64,000 bases of DNA, taken from positions 45,197 through 109,196 of the forward strand of contig NZ_KE383885.1 of assembly GCF_000422585.1 (NCBI RefSeq), in the 5' to 3' direction. Source of the DNA: Hugenholtzia roseola DSM 9546. Its GTDB lineage: Bacteria; Bacteroidota; Bacteroidia; Cytophagales; Bernardetiaceae. The notes beneath the pieces were generated by a model that saw only the letters and a list, made by a program, of their open reading frames with translations, was not told where the DNA came from and searched no databases. Below are positions 19,051 through 28,248 of the stretch, one piece after another (the stretch's first letter is position 1; each line of letters begins with the position of its first letter). The translations under genes were made by a program, and so were the position numbers.

Positions 19051-21285
19051 CTACACTTTAAAGCCCATGACAAGTACGTCATCAATCTGCCTTTGTGTGC
19101 CGCGCCACTTGTGGAAGGTTTCGGTCAGGATTTCATATTGGCTTGTCATGGGCAGTTCGTGAATTTGAAAAAGCAAATCGCGCAATGCCTTAGAAGTAAA
19201 TTTCTTGTTGCGCTCGCCCCCAAATTGGTCGGCAAAACCATCAGAAAATAGATAAAAATGAGAAGCATTTTTCAGTGATAGTGTATGTTTTGAAAAGATA
19301 ATTTTACCTTTTCTTTCGTAATTTTTTTCTCCTACCGAAAAGATATTGCCTTTAATAAATTCGCCTTTGCCATCTTCTATATAAAAAAGTTGGTTGCGTG
19401 CGCCTGCAAAATAAAGCGTGTTGGCTTCTTTATCAAAACAACAAATCGCAATGTCCATGCCATCTGCAATTTGGCTGTGTTGTTGGTGTTTGAGGGACTT
19501 ATGCAAACTGGCATGTAGCTGATTGAGAATTTCGTCGGGCTGTGTAATTTGTCGCAATTCTATAATTTCATTTAGTAAGTCATTGCCTATCAAGGACATA
19601 AAGGCACCGGGTACGCCATGCCCTGTGCAATCTACCGCTGCCAAAATAATTTTTTCGCTCCCTGCTTGCACAATTTTTTTAGCATAATAAAAATCGCCGC
19701 TCACAATATCGCGCGGTTGGAAGAAGATAAAATGTTCTTTTAAATGCTGTTCAAAAAAACTTTTTTCGGGCAGCATTGCCTCCTGAATCCTTTTGGCATA
19801 GGTGATACTGGCGGTAATGTTTTGATTTTTGCGCTCGATGATAATATTTTGACTATTTAATTTATCTAAATTTTGTATCAGTTCCTCGTTCAGCATATTA
19901 AGCTCTTCTGTTCGTTCCGATACTTTTGCTTCTAAAACTTTGTTTTGTTCTGAAATCAAATTTTGGTTTTCTTCTAAAAGTTCCATAGATTCACGCTGCG
20001 CCTTTGCATGCTCTTTTTTATAGAAATCTATCTGCGCCGCCACAGCCAAAGCCAATAAAATCATTTCAAGCAATGCGCCCACATGGGCTGCATTTTTGGT
20101 AAAGGTAGTGTAGGGGAGTATTTCCAAGCCTGCCAACACAAAAATTATCATACCAATTAGATACAACCCCCAAGCCAAAACCACATACAAGGCTAATTTG
20201 AAGCCCTTTTTCCAAATAACAAGGGCGGCAATAAGGGTAAAAGGCGCGGAAAAAAGGGCAGAAAGTTGGTTGGTAAGCGAGGCAAAAGTTTTGAACCCCA
20301 ATAAGGCAGCCAAAATCGCTAAAAGAAAAGAGGCTGAAAAGAAAAGTAAAATTCTATTAAAAACAAGACTATTTTCGCGCATTTTCAGATAATAACGCAC
20401 AAAAAGAATACTAAAAAAGCCATTCCCCGCGTGAAAAATGGGGGCATATTGATTGACAATGGGAAAATTGCGCCAGAGCCATTCGAAGCCATGCCCTCTT
20501 AATTGCATAATGGCTAAAAAAGAAAAAGTAAGCATTAAAGCATAATAAAGATAAAGTTTTTCTTTACTTGATAAATAAATTACAAAGTTATAAAAAAGCA
20601 TTATCAAAAAACAACCATATAAAATACCTTCTATTATATCAATTTTGTGGTCGCGCTCGTAAAAATAAAGAGGCTGCCCAATGCCCATTTTGCCCTGAAA
20701 ATAGTCGCTTTTAAGGTGTACATAATAGGTCTTTGCCTCCAAAGTGGGAATTTGTAGCGGAAAAAGGAAGGCATCTGTTTGAATAGGGCGGCTCTCAAAG
20801 TCTTGGGATAGCCCTGTTTTGTAGAGAAGCAAAAGTTGATTTTGTGCCTTTTCGTACAATTCTACATCTGCCAAAGCCCCATTTAGTTCTAAAATCCAGT
20901 TATTTTCCGAAGTTTCATTGTAAAAATCTAATTTCACCCAAATACAATTTTTCCCATTTCCTACGTGCAGGGTCGCTTCGTTGGGTTCTTTTCCTTTGAA
21001 GGTAGTAAAGTTTTGCTTTAAAATTTCGTTGGCAGGCAGGTTTGCTGTTTCGTCTTCAAAGTAAGCGTAGGCTTCTATGGGAAAAAAAGCCTGCATCGCC
21101 TTTTTGTCTTGTGCAAAATTTAGGCGGAGCAGCAGCGAGGTGGAATCGGGAAAAAGTGCCGTTTGTGGCGTTTGTGCAGAAACTGATTTGAAAAAATAAA
21201 GAAAAACAAGAACTAAAAACACACAAAAGCGGAACTCAGCTAAGACAACTTTCATTTTTTTCATTTTCATAGAAGCAATAAGCAA
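19051..21285 (-). CDS. 7TM-DISM receptor with SpoIIE-type PP2C phosphatase
   Basis: 744 residues. A signal peptide is followed by an extracytoplasmic 7TMR-DISMED2-like beta domain (about 40-180), seven membrane helices (about 195-395), a coiled coil (about 400-480) and a SpoIIE/PP2C serine phosphatase domain (RDIVSGDFYY, AAVDCTGHGVPGAFMSLIG, GMDIAICCFD, FYLFSDGFADQFGG). The acidic metal-binding residues of PP2C are present. It likely senses an outside signal and dephosphorylates an anti-sigma-antagonist-type partner; no such partner is adjacent. In-frame ATGs at 21270 and 21252 are alternative starts. Confidence 0.88.
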   Translation of the reverse strand: MLIASMKMKKMKVVLAEFRFCVFLVLVFLYFFKSVSAQTPQTALFPDSTSLLLRLNFAQDKKAMQAFFPIEAYAYFEDETANLPANEILKQNFTTFKGKEPNEATLHVGNGKNCIWVKLDFYNETSENNWILELNGALADVELYEKAQNQLLLLYKTGLSQDFESRPIQTDAFLFPLQIPTLEAKTYYVHLKSDYFQGKMGIGQPLYFYERDHKIDIIEGILYGCFLIMLFYNFVIYLSSKEKLYLYYALMLTFSFLAIMQLRGHGFEWLWRNFPIVNQYAPIFHAGNGFFSILFVRYYLKMRENSLVFNRILLFFSASFLLAILAALLGFKTFASLTNQLSALFSAPFTLIAALVIWKKGFKLALYVVLAWGLYLIGMIIFVLAGLEILPYTTFTKNAAHVGALLEMILLALAVAAQIDFYKKEHAKAQRESMELLEENQNLISEQNKVLEAKVSERTEELNMLNEELIQNLDKLNSQNIIIERKNQNITASITYAKRIQEAMLPEKSFFEQHLKEHFIFFQPRDIVSGDFYYAKKIVQAGSEKIILAAVDCTGHGVPGAFMSLIGNDLLNEIIELRQITQPDEILNQLHASLHKSLKHQQHSQIADGMDIAICCFDKEANTLYFAGARNQLFYIEDGKGEFIKGNIFSVGEKNYERKGKIIFSKHTLSLKNASHFYLFSDGFADQFGGERNKKFTSKALRDLLFQIHELPMTSQYEILTETFHKWRGTQRQIDDVLVMGFKV

Positions 21286-21528
21286 AGGCAGGCATAAGGG
21301 TCTGCAAAGTAGAGTAAAAAAACGGCATTGCCAAACGAAAAGCCTAAAAAAATGTTAAAAAAAACAAAAAAGTACGACTTTGAAAGCTAAAAAAGGTAGC
21401 TATTGAGGGGCTATACCAAGTCAGAAAATATTTTTGACTTTTGGGAAGTAAAAATTAGAAATTTAGAAGCTAATTAGGAAAATAGACAAAAAAGTACGAT
21501 ATTTGCAGAGCCTCGTGAGAAAAAAAAG

Positions 21529-21540
21529 TTGTAGGTACAA
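21529..21540. promoter_or_regulatory. Probable MarR operator 1 (upstream of marR)
   Basis: TTGTAGGTACAA is a near-perfect palindrome of the form TTGTANGTACAA, 28 bases before the ATG of the MarR gene. Two further copies lie in front of yceI, which suggests autoregulation and shared control. Confidence 0.6.
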
Positions 21541-21567
21541 TTTTATCAATTCAATCTTTGATACAAA

Positions 21568-22023
21568 ATGAAAATAGAAGACGAACTTCAAATGAGCCAT
21601 TTCAAAAGTGAGATGCAGAAAGCCCATCTTAATATTCTCTTTACTGCCAGTTGGTTGCGAAGCCGTATGCTACCACGTTTTAAAGCCTTTGGCATTTCGA
21701 ATGAGCAATTTAATGTCTTGCGTATCTTGCGCGGGCAGAATCCTAAGTCGCTCTGCGTGCGCGATATTAAAGAACGTATGATAGATAGAAACTCAAATAC
21801 GACGCGAATCATAGACAAACTCCTTGAAAAAGAGTACGTTAGCAAGCAAACTTCGGAACGCGACAAGCGTGAAATAGAGGTCTATATCAGCGAAAAAGGC
21901 TTGGCTCTTTTAAAAGAGATTGATGATGATTTTGAAAAAGACAATCCTCATTTGGCAGGTCTGTCTGCTTCGGAGGCACAACTGCTCAATGCACTTTTAG
22001 ACAAATTGCGCGATACGCCTTGA
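21568..22023 (+). CDS. MarR family transcriptional regulator
   Basis: 151 residues with the winged helix-turn-helix of MarR proteins: NEQFNVLRILRGQ, VRDIKERMIDRNSNTTRIIDKLLEKEYV (recognition helix) and the wing SERDKREIEVYISEKG. It sits just before yceI. The palindrome at 21529-21540 lies in its own leader and recurs before yceI, so it probably represses itself and yceI. The inducing ligand is unknown. Confidence 0.92.
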   Translation: MKIEDELQMSHFKSEMQKAHLNILFTASWLRSRMLPRFKAFGISNEQFNVLRILRGQNPKSLCVRDIKERMIDRNSNTTRIIDKLLEKEYVSKQTSERDKREIEVYISEKGLALLKEIDDDFEKDNPHLAGLSASEAQLLNALLDKLRDTP

Positions 22024-22159
22024 AAAGGAGGCTACAAAAGGACAAAAAATGATGGAAAAAATGAGAGAGAAAATAACGAGGAAAAAGACAAACCAAGCGA
22101 CAGGAGGAGTGGCAGAAAAGATTTTTTCCTAAGATGTTGATTTTTTCTAAAAAAAATAA

Positions 22160-22195
22160 GTGTAGGTACAACAAAAATAATAGTTGTACGTACAT
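22160..22195. promoter_or_regulatory. Probable MarR operators 2 and 3 (upstream of yceI)
   Basis: GTGTAGGTACAA at 22160-22171 and TTGTACGTACAT at 22184-22195, with starts 24 bases apart, follow the TTGTANGTACAA pattern found in front of marR. They lie about 125-160 bases before the yceI ATG. Confidence 0.55.
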
Positions 22196-22317
22196 ATATC
22201 TGAAAGCCGCTACCTGCTCGTCTTTGATTTGATACAACACAAACCCCACAAAGACCGAACAAGGCAGGTATCGCAATCTTTACAAAATATATTTCAAAAC
22301 CAATTATTTCTTACAAC

Positions 22318-22848
22318 ATGGCAACTACTTGGCTCATCGACCCTGCACACTCTGAAGTTCAATTCAAGGTAAAACACTTAGTCATTTCTACCGTTACGGG
22401 AAGTTTCAAATCTTTTTCAGGCTCTTTAAGTGTCGAAAGCGACGACTTCAACGGAGCTTCTATCCAATTTGAGGCACAAATAGAGAGCATCGATACGGGC
22501 ATAGAGCAGCGTGATGCCCATTTGAAATCAGACGACTTTTTCAATGCTGCAAGTTTTCCTACTCTTTCCTTTGCTTCTACCAAATTTGCTAAAAAAAGTG
22601 ATACAACTTATACATTAGAAGGCAATCTAACGATAAAAGGCGTAAGCAAAAGCGTAACCTTAGCCGTAGAATATGGCGGCACAGCGACAGACCCCTACGG
22701 CAACGTAAAGGCAGGTTTTGAACTTTCGGGCAAAATCAACAGAAAAGATTTTGGCTTGAATTGGAGTGCCGTAACAGAGGCTGGCGGCGTAGTGGTAAGC
22801 GACGAAGTGCGCCTTTTGATGAACATTCAGGTAGCAAAACAAGCCTAA
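22318..22848 (+). CDS. YceI family protein
   Basis: 176 residues of the YceI lipocalin-like fold, which binds long isoprenoid or amide lipids in a beta-barrel. Visible are TTWLIDPAHSEVQFKVKHLV, DDFFNAASFPTLSF, LTIKGVSKSVTLAVEYGG and INRKDFGLNW near the end. There is no signal peptide, so this is a cytoplasmic version, common next to marR in Bacteroidota. Its leader carries two copies of the proposed MarR operator. Confidence 0.93.
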   Translation: MATTWLIDPAHSEVQFKVKHLVISTVTGSFKSFSGSLSVESDDFNGASIQFEAQIESIDTGIEQRDAHLKSDDFFNAASFPTLSFASTKFAKKSDTTYTLEGNLTIKGVSKSVTLAVEYGGTATDPYGNVKAGFELSGKINRKDFGLNWSAVTEAGGVVVSDEVRLLMNIQVAKQA

Positions 22849-22895
22849 TTTTCGTAGAAATCTGCTTTTTAGAAAAATTTAATTTCATCTTGGTC

Positions 22896-22928
22896 AAAAC
22901 CCTAAATAATTTTTATTTAGGGTTTTAT
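22896..22928 (+). terminator. Intrinsic terminator after yceI
   Basis: AAAACCCTAAATAA/TTATTTAGGGTTTT hairpin. Confidence 0.85.
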
Positions 22929-23077
22929 TTTGTAGCTTGTTTTTAAGACCTAAAAATGGGCTTTGCAGGAAAGGCGCAAATTTCGGCAAGAGGCTCATTT
23001 TCAAGCATTTAGTTTAAGTATTTAGTAAGATAGAAAGGACTATTTTACAAGTTGGCAAAGGCGATTTATCTGCTTCT

Positions 23078-23770
23078 TTATCTGCTTCCAAAAATGGCAC
23101 TTCCTACCCTAACAAGGGTACTGCCCTCGGCGGCGGCAATTTCAAAATCGCCACTCATGCCCATAGAAAGTTCGGTAAAATCGAGATTAGGTGACTGATA
23201 GTTGTTTTTTATTTGGTCAAATAGTGTTTTTAAAGTAGCAAATTCTTTTCTAATTTGTGCTTTGTCTTCTGTAAAAGTAGCCATTCCCATCAAACCTTTC
23301 AGACGCACATGCGCTAAATTGTCAAAAGATTTTTCTTTAAATATTTGATACAATTCTTCTTCCGAAAAGCCAAACTTTGTATCTTCTTTGGCGATATGTA
23401 CCTGCAAGAGGCAATCTACGGTACGCCCCAAGGCGGCGGCTCGCTTATTGATTTCTACCAAAAGTTCCCAATTATCGACAGAATGAATAAGGGTAATAAA
23501 AGGTACAATATATTTCACTTTATTGCGCTGCAAAGTGCCAATCAAATGCCATTCTATATCTTTTGGCAGCAAGGGCTGTTTGGCAAGCAACTCCTGTACT
23601 CTATTTTCGCCAAAAACTTTCATGCCTGCCTGATACGCCATTTCTAAGACTTCTACGGGGTGCGTCTTGGTTACGGCAATAAGGCGGGCGTTTGTATTTG
23701 CCAATTTTGCGTGAATGTCCGCGATTCTTTCTCGTATGACTTCGGTAGAAATAGGGCTTGATAAGGACAT
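23078..23770 (-). CDS. YggS/PLPBP family pyridoxal phosphate-binding protein
   Basis: 230 residues forming a single TIM barrel of the alanine racemase N-domain type. The PLP lysine lies in ARLIAVTKTHPVE, with FGENRVQELL, WHLIGTLQRNKVKYIV, KGLMGMATF and LSMGMSGDFEIAAAEGSTLV as further signatures. It has no known enzyme activity and acts in vitamin B6 and amino-acid homeostasis. It appears monocistronic. Confidence 0.95.
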   Translation of the reverse strand: MSLSSPISTEVIRERIADIHAKLANTNARLIAVTKTHPVEVLEMAYQAGMKVFGENRVQELLAKQPLLPKDIEWHLIGTLQRNKVKYIVPFITLIHSVDNWELLVEINKRAAALGRTVDCLLQVHIAKEDTKFGFSEEELYQIFKEKSFDNLAHVRLKGLMGMATFTEDKAQIRKEFATLKTLFDQIKNNYQSPNLDFTELSMGMSGDFEIAAAEGSTLVRVGSAIFGSR

Positions 23771-24240
23771 AGTAGGAAGTTTTTAATTTTTATGGAAATT
23801 GTAGGAAGCAGAATAAGGGACTTGCATGGTTTTTGCTAAGGAGGAAAGAGCCTCGTTCCACTTTTAAGGGCTTTTCGCCTATTCGAAGGTGGGACAAAAA
23901 TACACAAAACCGCCGTCTTTTGTGGTCTGTTCGGACGATAAAAGCGGACGAACTCGGTTTTGAGCGCGAAAATTCAAAAGAAGCACAAAAATTACATGGC
24001 TTGGCAGCCTTTTTTACTAAGAATTTTTAACATTCTGACGGTATTGCCGTTTTTTTGCTTACATTCGAGTTTGGAAAAAAACATCATCATAAAAAATAAA
24101 AAGGGGAGAGTTGGTCGTTCCTTCAACTTTCACCTGCCTTCTCAAAACAATTAGACAAAGACGCACAAATGAGGTTGCGATACCTGCGCCTTTGCTGCTT
24201 TTTGCCTCTTATCATTTCTATCCTTTAAAACAAAAATACC
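23771..24240. other. Intergenic region without recognised features
   Basis: This stretch lies between the divergent yggS and the small secreted-protein gene. Short plus-strand frames at 23833-24154 are Arg/Lys/Phe-rich and overlap each other in different frames; I do not regard them as genes. No clear promoter box was found. Confidence 0.5.
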
Positions 24241-24603
24241 TTGAAAAAATTATTTTTTATACTTGTTCTCTGCGCCAGTTGCTGGATTAGCACACAGGCA
24301 CAGGCGCAATTAGACCCCCAAAATCCGAAAGTAGCACAGCTTTCCGCCGAAGAAATTGAAACATGGAAGGGCAAACAGAGCCTTGCCGATTGGGAAGCTA
24401 CCTTTGGGGCTTCTGCCGAATGGAATCCGATGCAGATGGAGTTTTATAGTCAAATCAAACTATTGGCACTTTCGGCAGAGGAAAAAGAAACACTCAAAGC
24501 CATGAGCGACGAAGAATGGATAGCCAAACATGGCGAAATGGATAGTTGGGCAGTGGATATTTTGCTGCTCTATTCGCTGGTGCAAAATTTGAAAAATGAA
24601 TAA
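24241..24603 (+). CDS. Small secreted protein of unknown function
   Basis: 120 residues from a TTG start, followed by a canonical signal peptide (KKLFFILVLCASCWISTQA, cleavage near QAQA). The mature part is acidic with LSAEEIETWKGKQSLADWEA and a second similar LSAEEKETLKAMSDEEWIA segment, suggesting two related helical units. No ATG is available in frame near the signal peptide. It ends at a terminator before the antiporter gene. Confidence 0.65.
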   Translation: MKKLFFILVLCASCWISTQAQAQLDPQNPKVAQLSAEEIETWKGKQSLADWEATFGASAEWNPMQMEFYSQIKLLALSAEEKETLKAMSDEEWIAKHGEMDSWAVDILLLYSLVQNLKNE

Positions 24604-24629
24604 ATTTATCGTATTTGGTTTTGCTTTAA

Positions 24630-24668
24630 AAAAGGACAATTAGTTATATGCTATTTGTCCTTTTCTTT
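24630..24668 (+). terminator. Intrinsic terminator
   Basis: AAAAGGACAA/TTGTCCTTTT stem with a T-rich tail, between the small secreted-protein gene and the antiporter gene. Confidence 0.75.
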
Positions 24669-24705
24669 TTACTCTAATTTTCCAAACTCCTCCTCGCCTT
24701 GCGCT

Positions 24706-26847
24706 ATGTTGGCAAATATCTTTGAACAAACGCTTCCGATAGAACACCCTGTCCTGCGCTTTCTGCTTATCCTTGTTATCATTTTGTTAGTCCCTCTTTT
24801 TCTTAGCAAGATAAAAATCCCCTCGCTATTGGGCTTAATTGTGGCAGGTGCGGTTATCGGTCCTAAGGGAATTTACCTAATGGAGCGCGACAGTGGGATA
24901 ATTTTATCGGGAACGGCAGGACTTTTATACATCATGTTTTTGGCAGGTTTGGAAATAGATTTGGTAGAGTTTAAGAAAAACAGCGTCAAGAGTGTCGTTT
25001 TTGGGCTTTACACTTTTTTTATCCCCATGATATTAGGGATTTTATCGAGTTTTTATATCCTACAATTCTCCCTGCTTACCTCTGTTCTGCTGGCAAGCAT
25101 GTATGCTTCTCATACGCTTATCGCCTACCCCCTAATTAGCCAAATTGGAGTAGCAAAAAATAAAGCCGTAACCATTACCGTCGGAGGTACTATGATAACG
25201 GATACTTTGGCACTCTTGGTTTTGGCAATTATTGTGGGCATGACCAAAGGCAATTTGGGTTGGCAGTTTTGGTTACAAATGGTACTTTCCCTTACCCTTT
25301 TTGGTGGTGTTGTGCTTTTGGTTTTCCCCCTGCTCGGACGCTGGTTTTTCAAGCAGGTAGAAGAAAGTGTTGCACAATATGTTTTTGTCTTGGTGATGGT
25401 CTTTTTGGGGGCAGTTTTAGCCGAACTTGCAGGGGTGGAAGCCATTATTGGGGCGTTTTTATCGGGTTTGGCACTGAATCGCCTTATTTCGCGTACTTCG
25501 CCGCTTATGAATCGGATAGAATTTGTGGGCAGTGCTATCTTTATTCCCTTTTTTCTAATCGGCGTGGGCATGCTGATAGACTACCGCGTATTTTTCAAAG
25601 ATTTAGAAACGCTCAAAGTCGCTTTGGTTATGATAGTTGTCGCGACCAGTGCTAAATTTATAGCGGCTTGGCTCACCCAAAAGACCTACGGTTTTTCCTT
25701 AGATGAAAGGCGTTTGGTCTTCGGATTGAGCAATGCGCAAGCCGCCGCTACTTTGGCGGCTGTTTTGGTAGGGTACAATATCATCATAGACCACAGTCCG
25801 ACGGGCGAGCCTATTCGCCTGCTCAACGATAGCGTGCTTAATGGGACAATTCTGATGATACTCTTTACCTGCACAATCGCTTCTTTTGTGGCACAGAAAG
25901 GAGCAAAAAATATAGCCCTTAGCGAGGATACCATTTTAGAAGATGAAGAACAACAAAGAAAAGAGCGGATTCTAATTCCAATTAGCAACCAAAATACCCT
26001 GCACGAGCTTATTCATTTGGGCATGACCCTAAAATCGGAAAAAAATAAGAACGGCTTATATGCCCTAAACATCATCAATAGCCACAACACAGACGCACAA
26101 GCACTCAAAAAAGCAAAAAATCTTTTGCACAAAGCCGCCATAACTGCCGCCAGCGCAGACGTGCAGTTGCATGAAATTTCGCGCTATGATGCCAATGTTT
26201 TGAATGGCATCACAAACGTAATACGCGAATTTCAAATCACCGACCTTATTTTGGGGCTACACATTCAACAAGGACTATCCGACTCTTTTTTGGGCAATCT
26301 AACGGAAGGCATCTTGGGAAAATGTAACATCACAACCCTGATTTACAAGCCCTTACAACCTATCGCCACCATCAGAAGGCACTTTATTATCGTCCCCCCG
26401 CAAGCCGAAAAAGAGATAGGATTCCCCTTTTGGCTCATAAAGGTCTGGAATATTGCCAAAAATTCGGGCGCAACCCTGACTTTCTACGCGCCACAAGCCG
26501 TCTTAGACTTTATCGCAGAAGTGCAGCTCATACTGCCCATCGAGGCAGAACTCGAACTTTTCGACGACTGGGAGGATTTCTTGGTTTTGGCACGAAAAAT
26601 ACAAAAGGACGACAACTTAATCATTGTATTAAGCCGAAAAGATAAAATTTCATATCATAACAAAATGAAAAAAATACCGCATTACATCAATAAATATTTG
26701 AAAGATACAAGTTATATCTTAATCTATCCCATGCAGATAGGCGTAGGCGATTCTTCACACCTCGACCTGAAAGACTTGGCTCTTATCGAACCCTTAGAAA
26801 AGTTAGATGAAATTAGCAGGACGATTGCCAAAATATTTAAAAAGTAG
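24706..26847 (+). CDS. Kef/CPA2-type cation:proton antiporter
   Basis: 713 residues. An N-terminal membrane domain of about 12 helices (residues 15-400) shows CPA2 features: LLGLIVAGAVIGPKG, MFLAGLEIDLVEFKKN, AGVEAIIGAFLSGLALNRL and FFLIGVGMLIDY. The C-terminal 280 residues look like two universal-stress-protein-type units (RILIPISNQNTLHELIHLG, LILGLHIQQGLSDSFLGN) rather than an RCK/TrkA-N domain. It probably exchanges K+ or Na+ for protons at the inner membrane. The ATG at 24706 is preferred over a TTG at 24655, which lies inside the upstream terminator. Confidence 0.9.
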   Translation: MLANIFEQTLPIEHPVLRFLLILVIILLVPLFLSKIKIPSLLGLIVAGAVIGPKGIYLMERDSGIILSGTAGLLYIMFLAGLEIDLVEFKKNSVKSVVFGLYTFFIPMILGILSSFYILQFSLLTSVLLASMYASHTLIAYPLISQIGVAKNKAVTITVGGTMITDTLALLVLAIIVGMTKGNLGWQFWLQMVLSLTLFGGVVLLVFPLLGRWFFKQVEESVAQYVFVLVMVFLGAVLAELAGVEAIIGAFLSGLALNRLISRTSPLMNRIEFVGSAIFIPFFLIGVGMLIDYRVFFKDLETLKVALVMIVVATSAKFIAAWLTQKTYGFSLDERRLVFGLSNAQAAATLAAVLVGYNIIIDHSPTGEPIRLLNDSVLNGTILMILFTCTIASFVAQKGAKNIALSEDTILEDEEQQRKERILIPISNQNTLHELIHLGMTLKSEKNKNGLYALNIINSHNTDAQALKKAKNLLHKAAITAASADVQLHEISRYDANVLNGITNVIREFQITDLILGLHIQQGLSDSFLGNLTEGILGKCNITTLIYKPLQPIATIRRHFIIVPPQAEKEIGFPFWLIKVWNIAKNSGATLTFYAPQAVLDFIAEVQLILPIEAELELFDDWEDFLVLARKIQKDDNLIIVLSRKDKISYHNKMKKIPHYINKYLKDTSYILIYPMQIGVGDSSHLDLKDLALIEPLEKLDEISRTIAKIFKK

Positions 26848-26915
26848 ATAGTAAAAATACTGACTTTGCCCTTCCAACTTGCTTCCTACGAGCGAAAATG
26901 ACCTGCCCTTTTTAT

Positions 26916-26966
26916 CAGTGGGGTCAGATTCAAAAAATCAGGTGCAAATGTGGGGACAAGGTACTG
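26916..26966 (+). repeat. MITE-like element, relic of left end (copy F)
   Basis: CAGTGGGGTCAGATTCAAAA followed by ATCAGGTGCAAATG and GGGGACAAGG aligns with the left end of the other copies (CAGTGATGTTAAATTCTAAA...). The rest of the element is missing and other repeat sequence follows. Confidence 0.5.
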
Positions 26967-27009
26967 TTTTTTTGCAATCCTATGTATTTTCATTTATGTT
27001 TGTGTTTAG

Positions 27010-27086
27010 GGGCGTTGTTACAACGGTCAAAAGGTCAAAAAACGGGGTTTTGTGCTTTGCACAAGCCTCCTGACCCCACCCTGCCC
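27010..27086 (+). repeat. Dispersed repeat X, left half
   Basis: GGGCGTTGTTACAACGGTCA, then AAGGTCAAAAAACGGGGTTT, TGTGCTTTGCACAAGCCTCC and TGACCCCACCCTGCCC recur, diverged and inverted, at about 61116-61195. Here the unit is cut by MITE copy B; its right half continues at 27260. Confidence 0.6.
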
Positions 27087-27259
27087 CAGTAATGTTAAAT
27101 TCTAAAAATTAAGTTCGAATGTAGGGACAAGGCATTGCCTTGTCCGTAGTGAGATTGAAATAAAAAAGGATTTTCAGACCCAAAAATAGGGGTCAGTCCA
27201 AATTTTATTTCGTGTCAAATTTGATAAAACAAGGCTTTTTACAGAACTTAACATCACTG
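27087..27259 (+). mobile_element. MITE-like element, complete copy B (core type 1)
   Basis: 173 bp with terminal inverted repeats CAGTAATGTTAAATTCT and the complement of AGAACTTAACATCACTG. It is flanked by exact 10-bp direct repeats CACCCTGCCC at 27077-27086 and 27260-27269. Inside is the GGGACAAGGCATTGCCTTGTCC palindrome and the GAAATAAAA...TTTTATTTC core shared with copy A. It has no coding capacity, so it is probably moved by a transposase encoded elsewhere. Confidence 0.8.
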
Positions 27260-27390
27260 CACCCTGCCCTCCCCCCATAGGGGAGGGTTCTAAAACCAAA
27301 CTAATTTTCGGGATTTCACATAACAAAGCAAAGATATTTTATGATAAAAAAGCCCCGCCCTATGGGGGCGGGGTTTGGGGTGGGGTGCAT
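27260..27390 (+). repeat. Dispersed repeat X, right half, ending in a GC-rich hairpin
   Basis: CACCCTGCCCTCCCCCCATA onward, including ACCAAACTAATTTT and GATATTTTATGATAAAAAA, is shared with 36801-36925. It ends in the hairpin GCCCCGCCC-TATG-GGGGCGGGG (27351-27373), which looks like a terminator. Confidence 0.7.
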
Positions 27391-27477
27391 TTAAGACTTT
27401 TATCGTTGCAACAACGCCTATTTAGGCTTAAAGTCTTAGTCCGAAAATCTTTTTTTTACCAAACTAAACTTAAAAAA

Positions 27478-28029
27478 ATGGCAACCTCTATCACAAAAGA
27501 ATTGAACAAGTATTTAAAAGAACTCACCAAAGAGGAACTGGAAAAGGAAATCAGAAAACTGTATTCTAAGTTTGAAAATGTAAAGGAATATTACAAACTT
27601 GAATTGGGCGAAGATACCTCAAAAGTGTTGGGCGAATATAAAAGAAAAATCAGAGGAGAATATTTTTCAAAAAGAGGCATGGGAAGAGCAAGCAGCAAGG
27701 AAAGTCGGAAGGTAATTAGCGAGTTCAAAAAGATTTCTATTTTTCAAGATGATGTCATCGAGTTGCTTCTCTATCGCGTTGAAGTCATGCAGGAATTCGC
27801 AAACGAGTATGGTGATGCTGGTTATGTAAGTGAGCCATTTTGTAGTTCAATGACAACATCTTTTCAAGAAGCCTGCAAACTCATCAAGACAGAAAAATTA
27901 GAAACAAAATTCCGTCCGATAGTACAAAAAATGGTAACAGCATCTGCGTATTTTGGCTGGTACGTAGAGGAAGCATTTGCACACTACTACCATGTTTATT
28001 TAGGCGAACAGGATAGCTCCGAAGCGTAA
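27478..28029 (+). CDS. Conserved hypothetical protein, DUF6155-like
   Basis: 183 residues, cytoplasmic, strongly helical and Lys/Glu-rich. The start SITKELNKYLKELTKEELEK followed by EIRKLYSKFENVKEYYKLEL recalls the DUF6155 family of Bacteroidota and Firmicutes proteins, whose function is unknown; the family name is from memory. The ATG at 27478 follows a repeat-rich leader. The longer frame to 27385 runs into dispersed repeat X and is rejected. Confidence 0.72.
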   Translation: MATSITKELNKYLKELTKEELEKEIRKLYSKFENVKEYYKLELGEDTSKVLGEYKRKIRGEYFSKRGMGRASSKESRKVISEFKKISIFQDDVIELLLYRVEVMQEFANEYGDAGYVSEPFCSSMTTSFQEACKLIKTEKLETKFRPIVQKMVTASAYFGWYVEEAFAHYYHVYLGEQDSSEA

Positions 28030-28248
28030 CTTTTTAATGCTATAAAATGTATTTTTATTTTTCAGAAAAGAAAAGGAAAATGGTAGCATATCTATCATTT
28101 CATTGCAATATTGCGATAAAGGTAGGCAAAAATTAAACGCCCCTACCCTAAAATCAAATTTTGACAAAAAAAATCGCTATCTTGCCAAAAAATTGCCTAA
28201 GGCAGTTGTTTTGATTTCCTTTTCTTTTCAAACCCAAATATTACGAAG

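Noticed and set aside
24655-24705. Earlier TTG start for the antiporter
   Set aside because: The codon lies in the terminator hairpin of the upstream gene; the ATG at 24706 gives the usual N-terminus.
26879-27092. Two overlapping plus-strand frames
   Set aside because: They lie wholly in dispersed repeat X and the MITE relic.
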